Assembly (NCBI RefSeq): GCF_036347135.1 | Contig: NZ_CP108938.1 | Span: 6,262,001 to 6,326,000, forward strand | Direction of reading: 5' to 3' | Origin: Streptomyces sp. NBC_00775 | Lineage (GTDB): Bacteria; Actinomycetota; Actinomycetes; Streptomycetales; Streptomycetaceae | Length of the DNA: 64,000 nt | Shown here: positions 14,815-22,925 of the stretch, one piece after another | Numbering within the stretch: position 1 is the stretch's first letter | Layout of the letters: every line of letters begins with the position of its first letter | The notes under the pieces: generated by a model | What the model saw: the letters and a program-made list of their open reading frames with translations, nothing else | Told to the model about the DNA's origin: nothing | The model's database searches: none | Position numbers and translations under genes: made by a program

Positions 14815-15351
14815 TCACTGGGCCGGGGTGAGTTCCTTCTCGTACCAGGCCACATCCCAGTACCGGCCGAACTTGCGGCCCACCTCCCGGTAGGTGCCCA
14901 CATGCCGGAACCCGAAGCGTTCGTGCAGCCGCACGGACGCTTCGTTTCCCTCGGGCTGGGCGATGCCGGCGTAGGCGCGGTGGAGATCCTCGCCGGCGAG
15001 GGCTTCGAAGAGGGCCTCGTAGAGCAGGGTGCCGACGCCACGGCCACCGGCGTCCGGGGCGAGGTAGACGCTGACCTCCACGGAGGTGTCGTACGCGGCC
15101 TTCACGCGAAAGGCGCTGGATGTGGCGTACCCAAGAATCGTCTGTGAGTCCGCGTCCGTGGCAACCATCAGGCGGTGCGGTCCGTCTTCAGGGTGGGAGA
15201 GCAGCCACGAGCGACGCTCTTCCGGCGTGAAGACAGCGGTATCAAATGTGATGGGCGTCTCACGTACGTAGTGGTTGTAGATGTCGGTGAGAGCGTCGAG
15301 ATCACCCTCGACTCCCGGCCTGACCTGCACCTCTGTACGTTCCGGCATCAT
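14815..15351 (-). CDS. GNAT N-acetyltransferase, phosphinothricin-acetyltransferase-like
   Basis: A 178-residue GNAT enzyme. VRPGVEGDLDALTDIYNHYVRETPITFDTAVFTPEER is typical of the Pat/Bar and YncA group; the acetyl-CoA loop appears as DAGGRGVGTLLYEALFEAL, and ENEASVRLHERFGFRHVG is the usual last motif. It would move acetyl from acetyl-CoA to the amino group of an amino-acid-like toxin or metabolite; methionine sulfoximine/sulfone and phosphinothricin are known substrates in the family. Start ATG 15351 follows GGTGGG; a second ATG is next to it. It is divergent from hrdD. Confidence 0.85.
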   Translation of the reverse strand: MMPERTEVQVRPGVEGDLDALTDIYNHYVRETPITFDTAVFTPEERRSWLLSHPEDGPHRLMVATDADSQTILGYATSSAFRVKAAYDTSVEVSVYLAPDAGGRGVGTLLYEALFEALAGEDLHRAYAGIAQPEGNEASVRLHERFGFRHVGTYREVGRKFGRYWDVAWYEKELTPAQ

Positions 15352-15412
15352 CTGCCCACCCCCTGTGCCGGGACAGGGTACTGCATGATCAGAAAAATCG
15401 AGGGGCAGGTTG

Positions 15413-15438
15413 GGAATTCTGTCCGGATTCCAGTCGTT
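15413..15438 (+). promoter_or_regulatory. SigmaR-type promoter of hrdD
   Basis: GGAAT (15413-15417), exactly 18 bases, then GTT (15436-15438) fits the GGAAT-N18-GTT consensus of sigmaR, the thiol-oxidative-stress sigma factor. hrdD is a known sigmaR target in S. coelicolor (established knowledge). The element lies 88 bases before the start codon. Confidence 0.75.
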
Positions 15439-15525
15439 GTTTCCTTCGGATGCCGGGTACCCGGGAGGGTGAGCTACCCAGTGTTCAGCGACCACCAGCC
15501 AGCCCACCATCGCAAGGGAGCACGC

Positions 15526-16524
15526 ATGGCAACCCGTGCCGTCGCCCGTCGTAAGTCCGCCACCGGCGAGACCAGCGACGCGGCACGCAGTGTTCGCGTC
15601 GTAGGCGGCGAGATCGCCGACCGCGACCTGGTCGGCATGTACCTCGACGAGATCGCGCGTACGCCACTGCTCGACGCCGCCAAGGAAGTCGAGCTGTCCC
15701 AGACCATCGAGGCGGGTGTGTTCGCGCGGCAGATCCTCGACGGCGAGGCTACGGCCGGAGCGGACGCGTCCCGCGAGGAGCTCGAGGCGCTGGTCGCCGA
15801 GGGCGAGCGAGCGAAGGACATCTTCATCCGCTCGAACCTCCGGCTGGTCGTCGCTGTCGCCCGGCGCTATCCGCGCAGCGGCCTGCCCCTGCTCGACCTG
15901 ATCCAGGAGGGCAACGCGGGTCTGGTGCGCGCCGTCGAGAAGTTCGACTACCGCAAGGGCTTCAAGTTCTCGACGTACGCGACCTGGTGGATCCGTCAGG
16001 CCATCACCCGTTCCATCGCCGACCAGTCGCGCACGATCCGCCTCCCCGTCCACCTGGTCGAGGAACTGGGCCGGATCCGGCGCGTACAGCGCGAGTTCAA
16101 CCGCAAGAACGGGCGCGAGCCCGAGCACGCGGAGATCGCCGCCGAACTCGACTCGACGCCGGAGCGCGTGACGGACGTCCTGGACTGGGCCCGCGACCCG
16201 GTCTCGCTGAACATGGCGGTGGACGACGACGGTGACACCCAGTTCGGCGACCTGCTGGAGGACACCTCCGCGGTCTCCCCCGAGCAGTCGGTCATGACCC
16301 TGCTGCGCAGCGAGGAACTGGACGACCTGATCGGCCGCCTCGACCAGCGCACGGCCTCCATCATCAAGATGCGGTACGGCATCGATGACGGCCGGGAGCG
16401 CACGCTCACCGAGGTCGGCAAGGAGCACGGCCTCACGCGCGAGCGCATCCGCCAGATCGAGAAGCACGCGCTTCTCGAACTGAAGAAGCTGGCCCGTGAC
16501 ACCGGGTTCGACGCGGCGGCGTGA
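15526..16524 (+). CDS. hrdD: RNA polymerase sigma-70-family factor HrdD
   Basis: A 332-residue group 2 sigma factor, the length I recall for HrdD. Region 1.2 (DLVGMYLDEIARTPLLDAAKEVELSQTIE), region 2 (SNLRLVVAVARRYPRSGLPLLDLIQEGNAGLVRAVEKFDYRKGFKFSTYATWWIRQAI), region 3 and region 4 (TLTEVGKEHGLTRERIRQIEKHALLEL) are all intact, and region 1.1 is short as expected for a non-essential HrdB paralogue. It directs core polymerase to HrdB-like promoters in stress or stationary phase. AAGGGAG lies five bases before the ATG. The sigmaR-type promoter upstream supports stress control. Confidence 0.92.
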   Translation: MATRAVARRKSATGETSDAARSVRVVGGEIADRDLVGMYLDEIARTPLLDAAKEVELSQTIEAGVFARQILDGEATAGADASREELEALVAEGERAKDIFIRSNLRLVVAVARRYPRSGLPLLDLIQEGNAGLVRAVEKFDYRKGFKFSTYATWWIRQAITRSIADQSRTIRLPVHLVEELGRIRRVQREFNRKNGREPEHAEIAAELDSTPERVTDVLDWARDPVSLNMAVDDDGDTQFGDLLEDTSAVSPEQSVMTLLRSEELDDLIGRLDQRTASIIKMRYGIDDGRERTLTEVGKEHGLTRERIRQIEKHALLELKKLARDTGFDAAA

Positions 16525-16715
16525 GTCCATGACGGACCCGCCGGCCACGTTGGCCACAAGTCGACCAGACATGGCCATGTAAGGCCGCTTAACCTGCCGG
16601 GCTCTGGGCACAAGACTTCAGGGCCCAGGGTTCAGGGTTCCATCCGGGGCATAGGCACGCGCCCCCACCAGAACCGAGTCCCGACGCACACCCCCCCCGC
16701 GCCGGGACTCTCCCA

Positions 16716-16773
16716 GAGCCGGGCTCTGGCGCCTTCCCCCCCTGGCGCCGGGGCCCGGCTCCATTTTGTTTTG
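16716..16773 (+). terminator. Intrinsic terminator of hrdD
   Basis: An 18-base arm starting GAGCCGGGC (16716-16733) pairs with 16744-16761 with only two G-U pairs, around a C-rich loop, and is followed by cattttgtttt. Hairpin plus T-rich tail is rare in this GC-rich DNA and makes a good terminator. Confidence 0.75.
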
Positions 16774-16825
16774 GGGTGGGGGTGGGGTGTCTTCGTGAGA
16801 CGGTGACGGTGCGCGGTCAGGAGCG

Positions 16826-16864
16826 CCCCGTAAGGGGCGCGGGGAACTGCGCGACCAGCCCCCA
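16826..16864. repeat. Dispersed Streptomyces-type intergenic repeat, second copy
   Basis: gccccgtaaggggcgcgggg followed by aactgcgcgaccagccccca. It shares the ggggcgcgggg and gcgcgaccagc blocks with the element at 13234-13298; from memory this phrase is common between Streptomyces genes. Confidence 0.5.
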
Positions 16865-17045
16865 CCGTCCCGCGGCAAAAGAACTCACCGGGGTCCAGGG
16901 GCGAAGCCCCTGGTGGGGTCGAAGGGGCGGACCCTGTGGCCCGGGGTCCAGCGGCAGAACCCTCCTGCGGCGGAGCCCACCCGCGACGGTTTCCGCGCAG
17001 GTCATTGCCGGGCCACCCCGAACCTGAACCCCGGGGTGACCCGGA

Positions 17046-17060
17046 TGGCAGATTCTGCCA
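17046..17060. promoter_or_regulatory. Perfect palindromic operator TGGCAGA-T-TCTGCCA
   Basis: A 15-base palindrome with a single central base, 21 bases before the GTG of the TetR gene at 17082. Its position would cover the promoter, so autoregulation by that TetR protein is the natural reading. Confidence 0.65.
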
Positions 17061-17081
17061 CAGGGGCATAACCTGCCGTCC

Positions 17082-17864
17082 GTGACCGGTACCGAACGCG
17101 TGGTGCGCACCTCCGCAGGCCGAGCGGCGCCTGCCACAGCCCCAACCTCTGCCCCAACCCCTGCCTCTGGCTCCGCCAACGGCACCCCCCGTACTGTTCC
17201 TTCGCTGACCGAGCGACGCAAGGCGGCCACCCGCATGGAGATCTCCCGGGCGGCAGCGGGGCTCTTCATGCGCAACGGCCTGCGCGCCACCCGTGCCGAG
17301 GACATCGCCCGGGCCGCCGGGGTCGCGCCGCGCACCTTCTACCGGTACTTCGCGACCAAGGAGGAATCCCTCGGCCCCGTCTTCGCCGCCGGCAGCCAGA
17401 AGTGGGCCGAGGCCGTCCGCGACGCCCCGGCCCAACTGCCGGTACCCGAAGCCCTCCGCCACGCGATCGTCGCCACCTTGACCCCGGGCGTCGGTGTCAG
17501 ACCCGAGTCCCTGGACTGGGTCCGCGCCCTCCTCCGCCTGGCCGAGGCGAACCCTGCCCTGCTGAGGGTGTGGGGCGAGGCGTGCCAGACGGCGGAGCGA
17601 ACGCTGGCGGGGGTGCTGGCGGCGAGGGGAGTGGCGGCGAGGGCGGTGGCGACGACGGAAGCTTCGCCCATCCCTTCGCATGCCCCTTCCCCCACCCCGT
17701 CCCCCAAGCTCCGCCTCACCGCCGCCACAGCCAGCGCAGCGGTCCGCGTCGCGGTGGAAGCCTGGGCTGCCACGGACGACGCGGCCGACGGACCGGACGG
17801 CCCCGTCGCGCTCGCACTGCGCCATCTCGAAGTCCTTCGCGACTTTCCCTGGAGCGCCGAATGA
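17082..17864 (+). CDS. TetR-family regulator (SCO3201-like)
   Basis: A 260-residue TetR protein with a long disordered Ala/Thr/Pro N-terminus (about 45 residues) and then a standard HTH (MEISRAAAGLFMRNGLRATRAEDIARAAGVAPRTFYRYFATKEESLGPVF). The C-terminal half has a Pro/Ser-rich loop near residues 195-215. By position next to hrdD it corresponds, from memory, to SCO3201, a regulator whose overproduction disturbs antibiotic production and development in S. coelicolor. The GTG start has a weak ribosome site; a later start after the disordered segment is possible. Gene ends converge on the WYL regulator with 7 bases between. Confidence 0.83.
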   Translation: MTGTERVVRTSAGRAAPATAPTSAPTPASGSANGTPRTVPSLTERRKAATRMEISRAAAGLFMRNGLRATRAEDIARAAGVAPRTFYRYFATKEESLGPVFAAGSQKWAEAVRDAPAQLPVPEALRHAIVATLTPGVGVRPESLDWVRALLRLAEANPALLRVWGEACQTAERTLAGVLAARGVAARAVATTEASPIPSHAPSPTPSPKLRLTAATASAAVRVAVEAWAATDDAADGPDGPVALALRHLEVLRDFPWSAE

Positions 17865-17871
17865 GCAACGG

Positions 17872-18894
17872 TCAAGTACGTGACGGGCCAGTGAGGCCGG
17901 CGTCCCCCGAGTCGCCGCCCTCCGCCGAACCACCGCCCGCCGCTCGCGTCAGACGCTCACCCAAGTCCCGTACATAACCCACCAGTTCAGCGGGTTCCCG
18001 CACCACGAACTCGCAGTCGACCATCGCGATCCGCACCGCCAGCCACTCCACGGAGTCGCCGGCGGAGGAACGCAGCCGGCAGCTGTTCTCGTCGATCGGC
18101 TCGGGCGTACCCAGCCAGGCGGGGAGCCGCGCCGCGACGAACTCGGCGGGCGCGGCGAACGTGACGTCGAACGCGTACGTCTCCTGCCGCCGGAACATCG
18201 ACTGCCGCAGAAACTCCGCCGCACTGCCCGTCGGCAGCTCACGCGGCGTGAACCGCGCTCCCGTCGCGTACGGCTCGGCGACCCGGTCGACGCGGAACGT
18301 ACGCCAGTCCTCACGATCGAGGTCGTACGCGACGAGGTACCAGCGACGGCCGGTGGAGACGAGCCGGTACGGCTCGGTCAGCCGCCGCGACGGCGTCCCG
18401 TCCCCGGAGCGGTACGCGAACCGCAGCCGCTCCCGCCCGGCGACGCACGACGCCATCACGGTCAGCGTCTCAGGCGCGATACTCGCCCCGTCCCCGCTGG
18501 TCAGCGGGGTGGTCGCGGCCTGGAGCGTGGACACCCGGTGGCGCAGCCGGGACGGCAGCACCTGCTCCAGCTTGGCGAGCGCCCGTACGGACGCCTCGTC
18601 CACGCCCTCGACGGCGTGCCCGGCGCCGGCCCGCAGTCCCACCGCGATCGCCACGGCCTCCTCGTCGTCGAGCACGAGCGGTGGCATCGCCTTCCCCGCC
18701 ACCAGCCGGTACCCGCCGTCGGACCCCTTGGTCGCCTGCACCGGATAGCCCAGCTCCCGGAGCCGGTCGATGTCCCGGCGGACCGTACGACGGGACACCC
18801 CGAGCCGCTCGGAGAGCTCGCCGCCGGGCCATTCGCGGGGCGTCTGGAGGAGGGAGAGGAGCTGGAGAAGCCGGGCCGGCGTATCCGTTGTCAT
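17872..18894 (-). CDS. WYL-domain HTH regulator (YafY type)
   Basis: A 340-residue protein: an N-terminal HTH_11 domain (LLQLLSLLQTPREWPGGELSERLGVSRRTVRRDIDRLRELGYPV, residues 8-53), a WYL domain in the middle (LRFAYRSGDGTPSRRLTEPYRLVSTGRRWYLVAYDLDREDWRTFRVDRV) and a C-terminal WCX extension. WYL proteins bind nucleic-acid or nucleotide-like ligands and switch transcription. ATG at 18894 is preceded by GGAAG. It is divergent from an exporter gene only 62 bases away and most likely controls it. Confidence 0.88.
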   Translation of the reverse strand: MTTDTPARLLQLLSLLQTPREWPGGELSERLGVSRRTVRRDIDRLRELGYPVQATKGSDGGYRLVAGKAMPPLVLDDEEAVAIAVGLRAGAGHAVEGVDEASVRALAKLEQVLPSRLRHRVSTLQAATTPLTSGDGASIAPETLTVMASCVAGRERLRFAYRSGDGTPSRRLTEPYRLVSTGRRWYLVAYDLDREDWRTFRVDRVAEPYATGARFTPRELPTGSAAEFLRQSMFRRQETYAFDVTFAAPAEFVAARLPAWLGTPEPIDENSCRLRSSAGDSVEWLAVRIAMVDCEFVVREPAELVGYVRDLGERLTRAAGGGSAEGGDSGDAGLTGPSRT

Positions 18895-18956
18895 GTCTTC
18901 CAGGGTGCCGCACATCTAGGACACGATCTGACCTAATGCGGGCTTAGCTTTGCTGC

Positions 18957-20495
18957 ATGACCTCCACCGAGACCACTCGTAACAGCTTGGCCGCGGCCGC
19001 CGTGGCCGACCGGCGGCGCTGGTTCGCCCTCGCCATCGTCATGACCGCGGCCTTCATGGACCTGGTCGACGTGACGATCGTCAACATCGCCATCCCGTCG
19101 ATCCAGCGGGACGCGGGCGCTTCGTTCAGCCAGATCCAGTGGATCACGGCGGGCTACGCGCTGGCCTTCGCCGCCGGGCTCATCACCGGCGGGCGGCTCG
19201 GCGACATCCACGGCCGCAAGCGGATCTTCCTCCTCGGCGTAGGCGGGTTCACGCTCGCCTCGGCGCTGTGCGGCTTCGCCGCGAACCCGGAGATGCTCGT
19301 CGCCTCGCGCATCCTCCAGGGCGGGATGGCCGCGCTGATGGTGCCGCAGGTGCTGTCGATCGTGCACGCCACCTTCCCGGCGCACGAGCGGGGCAAGGTC
19401 TTCGGTCTCTTCGGCGCGATCGTCGGCCTGGGGGCCGTGTCCGGTCCTCTCCTCGGCGCGCTGCTCACCGAGTGGAACCTCTTCGGCCTGGAGTGGCGGC
19501 CGATCTTCCTCATCAACCTGCCGGTGGGTGTCGCCGCGCTGATCCTGGGCCGCCGGTTCATCAGCGAGTCCAAGGCCCCGCGCGCCCTCAAGCTCGACCT
19601 CGTCGGCGTCGCCCTCGTCATTCTCGGCCTGCTGATGCTGCTCTACCCGCTGACCCGCGGCCGTGAGCTGGGCTGGCCGCTGTGGGGGTACGTGTCGATG
19701 GCCGGCTCCCTCGTCGTCTTCGTGGCACTGGTGGCGTACGAGAAGCGGAAGACGGCACGGGACGGTTCGCCGCTGGTCGAGCTGTCGCTGTTCAAGGTGA
19801 CGAGCTTCGCGGCGGGTATCGCCGTACAGACCGTCTTCGGTGTCGCGCTCGGCATCTTCTTCCTGGTCTGGACGCTGTACTTGCAGATCGGGCTCGGGTG
19901 GAGCCTGCTGCGGGCGGGTCTGACCGGGGTGCCGTTCTCGATCGCGGTGTCGGCGGCGGCGGGCATGTCGGTGCAGCTGCTGGTCCCGCGCTTCGGGCGC
20001 AAGGTGCTCCAGGCGGGCGCGCTGATCATGGCGCTCGGCGTGCTCCTCTACATCTGGGAGTCCGACCGGTACGGCATGTCCATCGCCTCCTGGCAGATGG
20101 CGCTTCCGCTGGTGGTCATGGGCGCGGGTATGGGCTTCATCGTGGCCCCGCTGACGGACGCGGTGCTGTCGGAGGTCCCGCGCGAGCACTCCGGTTCGGC
20201 GTCCGGGCTCATCAACACCGTGCAGCAGATGGGCAACGCGCTGGGGCTCGGGCTGGTGTCGGTCCTCTTCTTCGGCCAGATCGACGACCGGCTGACCGGG
20301 GACCAGGTCGGCCCCGCCTTCGTCAACGCCTTCCAGTACGCGCTGGGCTGGGTCGCGGCGGTCATGGCGGTCATCTTCCTGCTGATGTTCGCCCTGCCCA
20401 AGCGGCCGGCGCAGCACGTGGAGGGTGAGGGCGCGGGTGAGGGTGCGGGTGCGCCGGAGGCGACCCAGGCGGAGGAGCCGGTGCTGGTTTCCTGA
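18957..20495 (+). CDS. DHA2-family drug exporter under a WYL regulator
   Basis: A 512-residue, 14-helix MFS exporter: DLVDVTIVNIAIPSIQRD (motif D1), GGRLGDIHGRKRIFLLG (motif A), GAIVGLGAVSGPLLGALLTEW (motif C) and GSASGLINTVQQMGNALGLGL. It would expel lipophilic compounds against protons. No ribosome site precedes the ATG and only 62 bases separate it from the divergent WYL gene, so its mRNA may be leaderless. The C-terminal tail is Gly/Glu-rich. A 26-bp perfect hairpin terminates it. Confidence 0.9.
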   Translation: MTSTETTRNSLAAAAVADRRRWFALAIVMTAAFMDLVDVTIVNIAIPSIQRDAGASFSQIQWITAGYALAFAAGLITGGRLGDIHGRKRIFLLGVGGFTLASALCGFAANPEMLVASRILQGGMAALMVPQVLSIVHATFPAHERGKVFGLFGAIVGLGAVSGPLLGALLTEWNLFGLEWRPIFLINLPVGVAALILGRRFISESKAPRALKLDLVGVALVILGLLMLLYPLTRGRELGWPLWGYVSMAGSLVVFVALVAYEKRKTARDGSPLVELSLFKVTSFAAGIAVQTVFGVALGIFFLVWTLYLQIGLGWSLLRAGLTGVPFSIAVSAAAGMSVQLLVPRFGRKVLQAGALIMALGVLLYIWESDRYGMSIASWQMALPLVVMGAGMGFIVAPLTDAVLSEVPREHSGSASGLINTVQQMGNALGLGLVSVLFFGQIDDRLTGDQVGPAFVNAFQYALGWVAAVMAVIFLLMFALPKRPAQHVEGEGAGEGAGAPEATQAEEPVLVS

Positions 20496-20498
20496 TCC

Positions 20499-20556
20499 GG
20501 TGAAACGACGGTGGGGGCAGGCCGCTCATGCGGCCTGCCCCCACCGTCGTTTCACC
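20499..20556 (+). terminator. Very long perfect hairpin terminator
   Basis: Arms 20499-20524 and 20531-20556 (beginning GGTGAAACGACGG) match over 26 bases without a mismatch around the 6-base loop ctcatg, three bases after the exporter stop. There is no long T-run, typical of Streptomyces. Confidence 0.85.
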
Positions 20557-20593
20557 CTCCGCTCCCTGCGAAGCCCGTTTGTGCCCACATCAC

Positions 20594-20657
20594 GCCCGAA
20601 CCTGTTTACTTTCCGGAAATCCGGGCGTAGCCTCCGAGTGAAACCACAGGTTCGGGC
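20594..20657. promoter_or_regulatory. Inverted operator pair upstream of fruR
   Basis: GCCCGAACCTGT (20594-20605) and its exact complement ACAGGTTCGGGC (20646-20657) are 52 bases apart and lie in an AT-richer stretch just before the DeoR-family gene. Spaced identical half-sites suit a looping repressor; binding by FruR is inferred. Confidence 0.6.
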
Positions 20658-20678
20658 ATTAGTCGGAGGCGAACGGAC

Positions 20679-21440
20679 ATGTACGCACCGGAGCGGCAGC
20701 AGGAGATCCTCCGGCTCGCCCGTGACGGCGGACGGGTGGACGTGCTCTCCCTGGCCGAGGAGTTCCAGGTCACCGCGGAGACCATCCGCCGGGACCTGAA
20801 GGCCCTGGACCGCGCGGGTCTCGTACGCCGTGTGCACGGTGGTGCGATTCCCGCCGGGCGCCTGGACTTCGAGCCCGACCTCGCCGAGCGCGAGTCCACC
20901 GCGGCCGACCAGAAGGACCGCATCGCCGAGGCCGCGGTCGCCGAACTGCCCCACGACGGCACGGTGATCCTGGACGCCGGCTCGACCGTCTCCCGGCTCG
21001 CCGCGGCGCTCCCGCTGGAGGCGACGCTCACCGTCGTCACCCACAGCCTTCCGATCGCCGCCCGCCTCGCGGACCACCCCGGCATCCAGCTCCACCTGGT
21101 CGGGGGGCGCGTACGGCACCGCACGCGCGCCGCCGTGGACGCCTGGGCGCTCCGCGCGTACAGCGAGATCCGCGCCGATGTCCTCTTCATCGCGGCCAAC
21201 GGATTCTCCCCCTCCTACGGACTGACCACCCCCGACCTCGCCGAGGCCGCCGTCAAGCGCGCGACCATGCGCGCCGCGCGCCGGGTGGTGCTCCTCGCCG
21301 ACTCCTCCAAGAACGGCCAGGAACACTTCGCCCGCTTCGGCGACCTGAGCGATGTGGACCTGCTGATCACCGACCGCGGGCTGAGCCCCGAAGACGTCTC
21401 CGCCATCGAGCGCGGCGGCACCGAAGTGCTGTGTGTGTAG
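20679..21440 (+). CDS. fruR: DeoR-family repressor of the fructose operon
   Basis: A 253-residue DeoR protein. The N-terminal HTH (RQQEILRLARDGGRVDVLSLAEEFQVTAETIRRDLKALDRAGLVRRVHGGAI) is the family signature, and the C-terminal sugar-phosphate domain includes DAGSTVSRLAAALP and NGFSPSYGLTTPDLAEAAVKR. Such proteins are released from DNA by fructose 1-phosphate, the product of the downstream PTS. CGGAGG lies nine bases before the ATG. It is the first gene of fruR-fruK-fruA, 52 bases before fruK, and carries its own paired operator upstream. Confidence 0.92.
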   Translation: MYAPERQQEILRLARDGGRVDVLSLAEEFQVTAETIRRDLKALDRAGLVRRVHGGAIPAGRLDFEPDLAERESTAADQKDRIAEAAVAELPHDGTVILDAGSTVSRLAAALPLEATLTVVTHSLPIAARLADHPGIQLHLVGGRVRHRTRAAVDAWALRAYSEIRADVLFIAANGFSPSYGLTTPDLAEAAVKRATMRAARRVVLLADSSKNGQEHFARFGDLSDVDLLITDRGLSPEDVSAIERGGTEVLCV

Positions 21441-21492
21441 GACGCGACACGCAAGTGCCGTGTCCTGAGAACGTGTTGAGAAACGAGTGCGC

Positions 21493-22446
21493 ATGATCCT
21501 CACCGTCACCCCCAACCCCTCCCTCGACCGTACGTACGAGGTCCCGTCGCTCGACCGCGGCGAGGTCATCCGGGCCACCGGCGAACGCATGGACCCGGGC
21601 GGCAAGGGCGTGAACGTCTCGCGCGCGGTCGCGGCCGCCGGGCAGCGCACGGTCGCCGTCCTGCCCCTGGGTGGTGCGCCCGGCGCACTCGTCGCCGACC
21701 TGCTCGACGCGCAGGGCATCGAGGTCGCGCCGGTCCCGGTCGCCGGAGCCACCCGCTCGAACATCTCGGTCGCCGAACCCGACGGCACCCTGACGAAGAT
21801 CAACGCGCCCGGACCCGAACTCTCCGCCGCCGAGGCCGAACTCCTCCTGGAGACCGTCCGCAAGCAGTACCGCTCCGGCGACACCCACTGGATCACCTGC
21901 TGCGGCAGCCTGCCGCGCGGCCTCGCGCCCTCCTGGTACGCCGATCTGGTCGCGCGGGCCCACGCGGCGGGCGCCCGGATCGCACTCGACACCTCCGGTC
22001 CGGCGCTTCTCGCGGCGCTGCGCGAGCGGCCCGACGTGGTGAAGCCCAACGCCGAGGAGCTCGCGGAAGCCGTCGGGCGCCCCCTCGCCACAGTGGGCGA
22101 CGCGGTGAAGGCGGCCGAGGAGTTGCGCGAGCTGGGCGCGCGCGCCGTCCTCGCGAGCCTCGGCGCCGACGGGCAGCTGCTCGTGGACGGCTCGGGCACC
22201 TGGTTCGGCAGCGCGCGCGTGGATGCCGTACGCAGCAACGTGGGCGCCGGTGACTCCTCCCTCGCCGGCTTCCTGATCGCCGGCGGCAACGGCCCCGAGG
22301 CCCTCGCCTCCGCCGTCGCCCACGGCGCCGCGGCCGTCCAACTCCCCGGCAGCGTGATGCCGGGCCCGGCCGACCTCGACCCCTCCGCCGTGACGGTCAC
22401 GTCGGACGTCCCGGTGGATCTCGTACTGACGGAGCCCGTGTCATGA
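21493..22446 (+). CDS. fruK: 1-phosphofructokinase
   Basis: A 317-residue PfkB-family kinase that turns fructose 1-phosphate into fructose 1,6-bisphosphate. Family motifs: TVTPNPSLDRTYEV at the N-terminus, the sugar-binding GGKGVNVSRAVA (about residues 36-47), and the C-terminal catalytic NVGAGDSSLAGFL, where the Asp is the base. ATG 21493 is preferred; a GTG lies six bases upstream. The stop overlaps a small repeat-containing frame (ATGA) that bridges to fruA. Confidence 0.93.
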   Translation: MILTVTPNPSLDRTYEVPSLDRGEVIRATGERMDPGGKGVNVSRAVAAAGQRTVAVLPLGGAPGALVADLLDAQGIEVAPVPVAGATRSNISVAEPDGTLTKINAPGPELSAAEAELLLETVRKQYRSGDTHWITCCGSLPRGLAPSWYADLVARAHAAGARIALDTSGPALLAALRERPDVVKPNAEELAEAVGRPLATVGDAVKAAEELRELGARAVLASLGADGQLLVDGSGTWFGSARVDAVRSNVGAGDSSLAGFLIAGGNGPEALASAVAHGAAAVQLPGSVMPGPADLDPSAVTVTSDVPVDLVLTEPVS

Positions 22447-22925
22447 GCACCGGATCACGCCGCAACGGCGCACACGGCTCGCATGTCCCCGGCGCGCGTG
22501 GATCACTTCACGACGGCACGTCCGGCTCACGTCACGACGGCACGCGCGGTTCACGTCACGACGGCGCGTGCTGCCCTCTTCGTGGCGGCGCGTATGGCTC
22601 GCATCACTACGGCTTGCGCGCCGCGCACGCCGGATCGCGTACGGGTCTTGCGAGCCCGGCGGCCCACCCGTCCCGTACGCCTCCTGATCCGGCCCTGAAG
22701 CGGCGGGGCCTCCCCTTCCCCGCCGCAGCCATACGGAGGCGGGATCTCCCCGATCCCGCCGCCGAGGAGAGGCGGGGTTTCCCCGGCCCCGCCTCTTCGA
22801 CTCACCTCGCCCCTGTCCCCTCTGCCCTATCGGCCCTACCTGCCCCATCTGAGCGCAACACCCCCGTCCCCACCCTCGCCCACCACTTCCCCCGGGCGAT
22901 ACGCGTGCGAAGGAGCCCGCGATGA
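22443..22925 (+). CDS. Uncertain 160-residue frame bridging fruK and fruA
   Basis: I do not recognise this protein. The frame starts in an ATGA overlap with the fruK stop and ends in another ATGA overlap with the fruA start, exactly filling the gap. The first half is Gly/His/Arg/Ser-rich and contains three 8-residue repeats (S[L/R]HDG[T/A]xG, 24 bp each, 22503-22574); the second half is Pro/Arg-rich. No domain, signal or membrane helix is visible and composition is poor for a folded protein. Either it is translated to couple fruK and fruA, or it is a GC-rich spacer with chance overlaps. Confidence 0.35.
   Translation: MSTGSRRNGAHGSHVPGARGSLHDGTSGSRHDGTRGSRHDGACCPLRGGAYGSHHYGLRAAHAGSRTGLASPAAHPSRTPPDPALKRRGLPFPAAAIRRRDLPDPAAEERRGFPGPASSTHLAPVPSALSALPAPSERNTPVPTLAHHFPRAIRVRRSPR
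22503..22574 (+). repeat. Three 24-bp tandem repeats between fruK and fruA
   Basis: Units at 22503, 22527 and 22551 share TCACNTCACGACGGCNCG. The 24-bp length keeps the reading frame of the uncertain ORF. Confidence 0.8.

Larger units (their letters stand above)
16525..17081. other. Intergenic region with terminator, G-tracts, dispersed repeat and operator
   Basis: No gene is convincing in this 557-base gap. It holds the hrdD terminator (16716-16773), a G-rich run (16773-16790), a dispersed repeat (around 16826-16864), a hairpin CCAGGGGC-gaa-GCCCCTGG (16895-16913) and a perfect palindrome just before the next TetR gene (17046-17060). Each is described separately where it matters. Confidence 0.7.
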
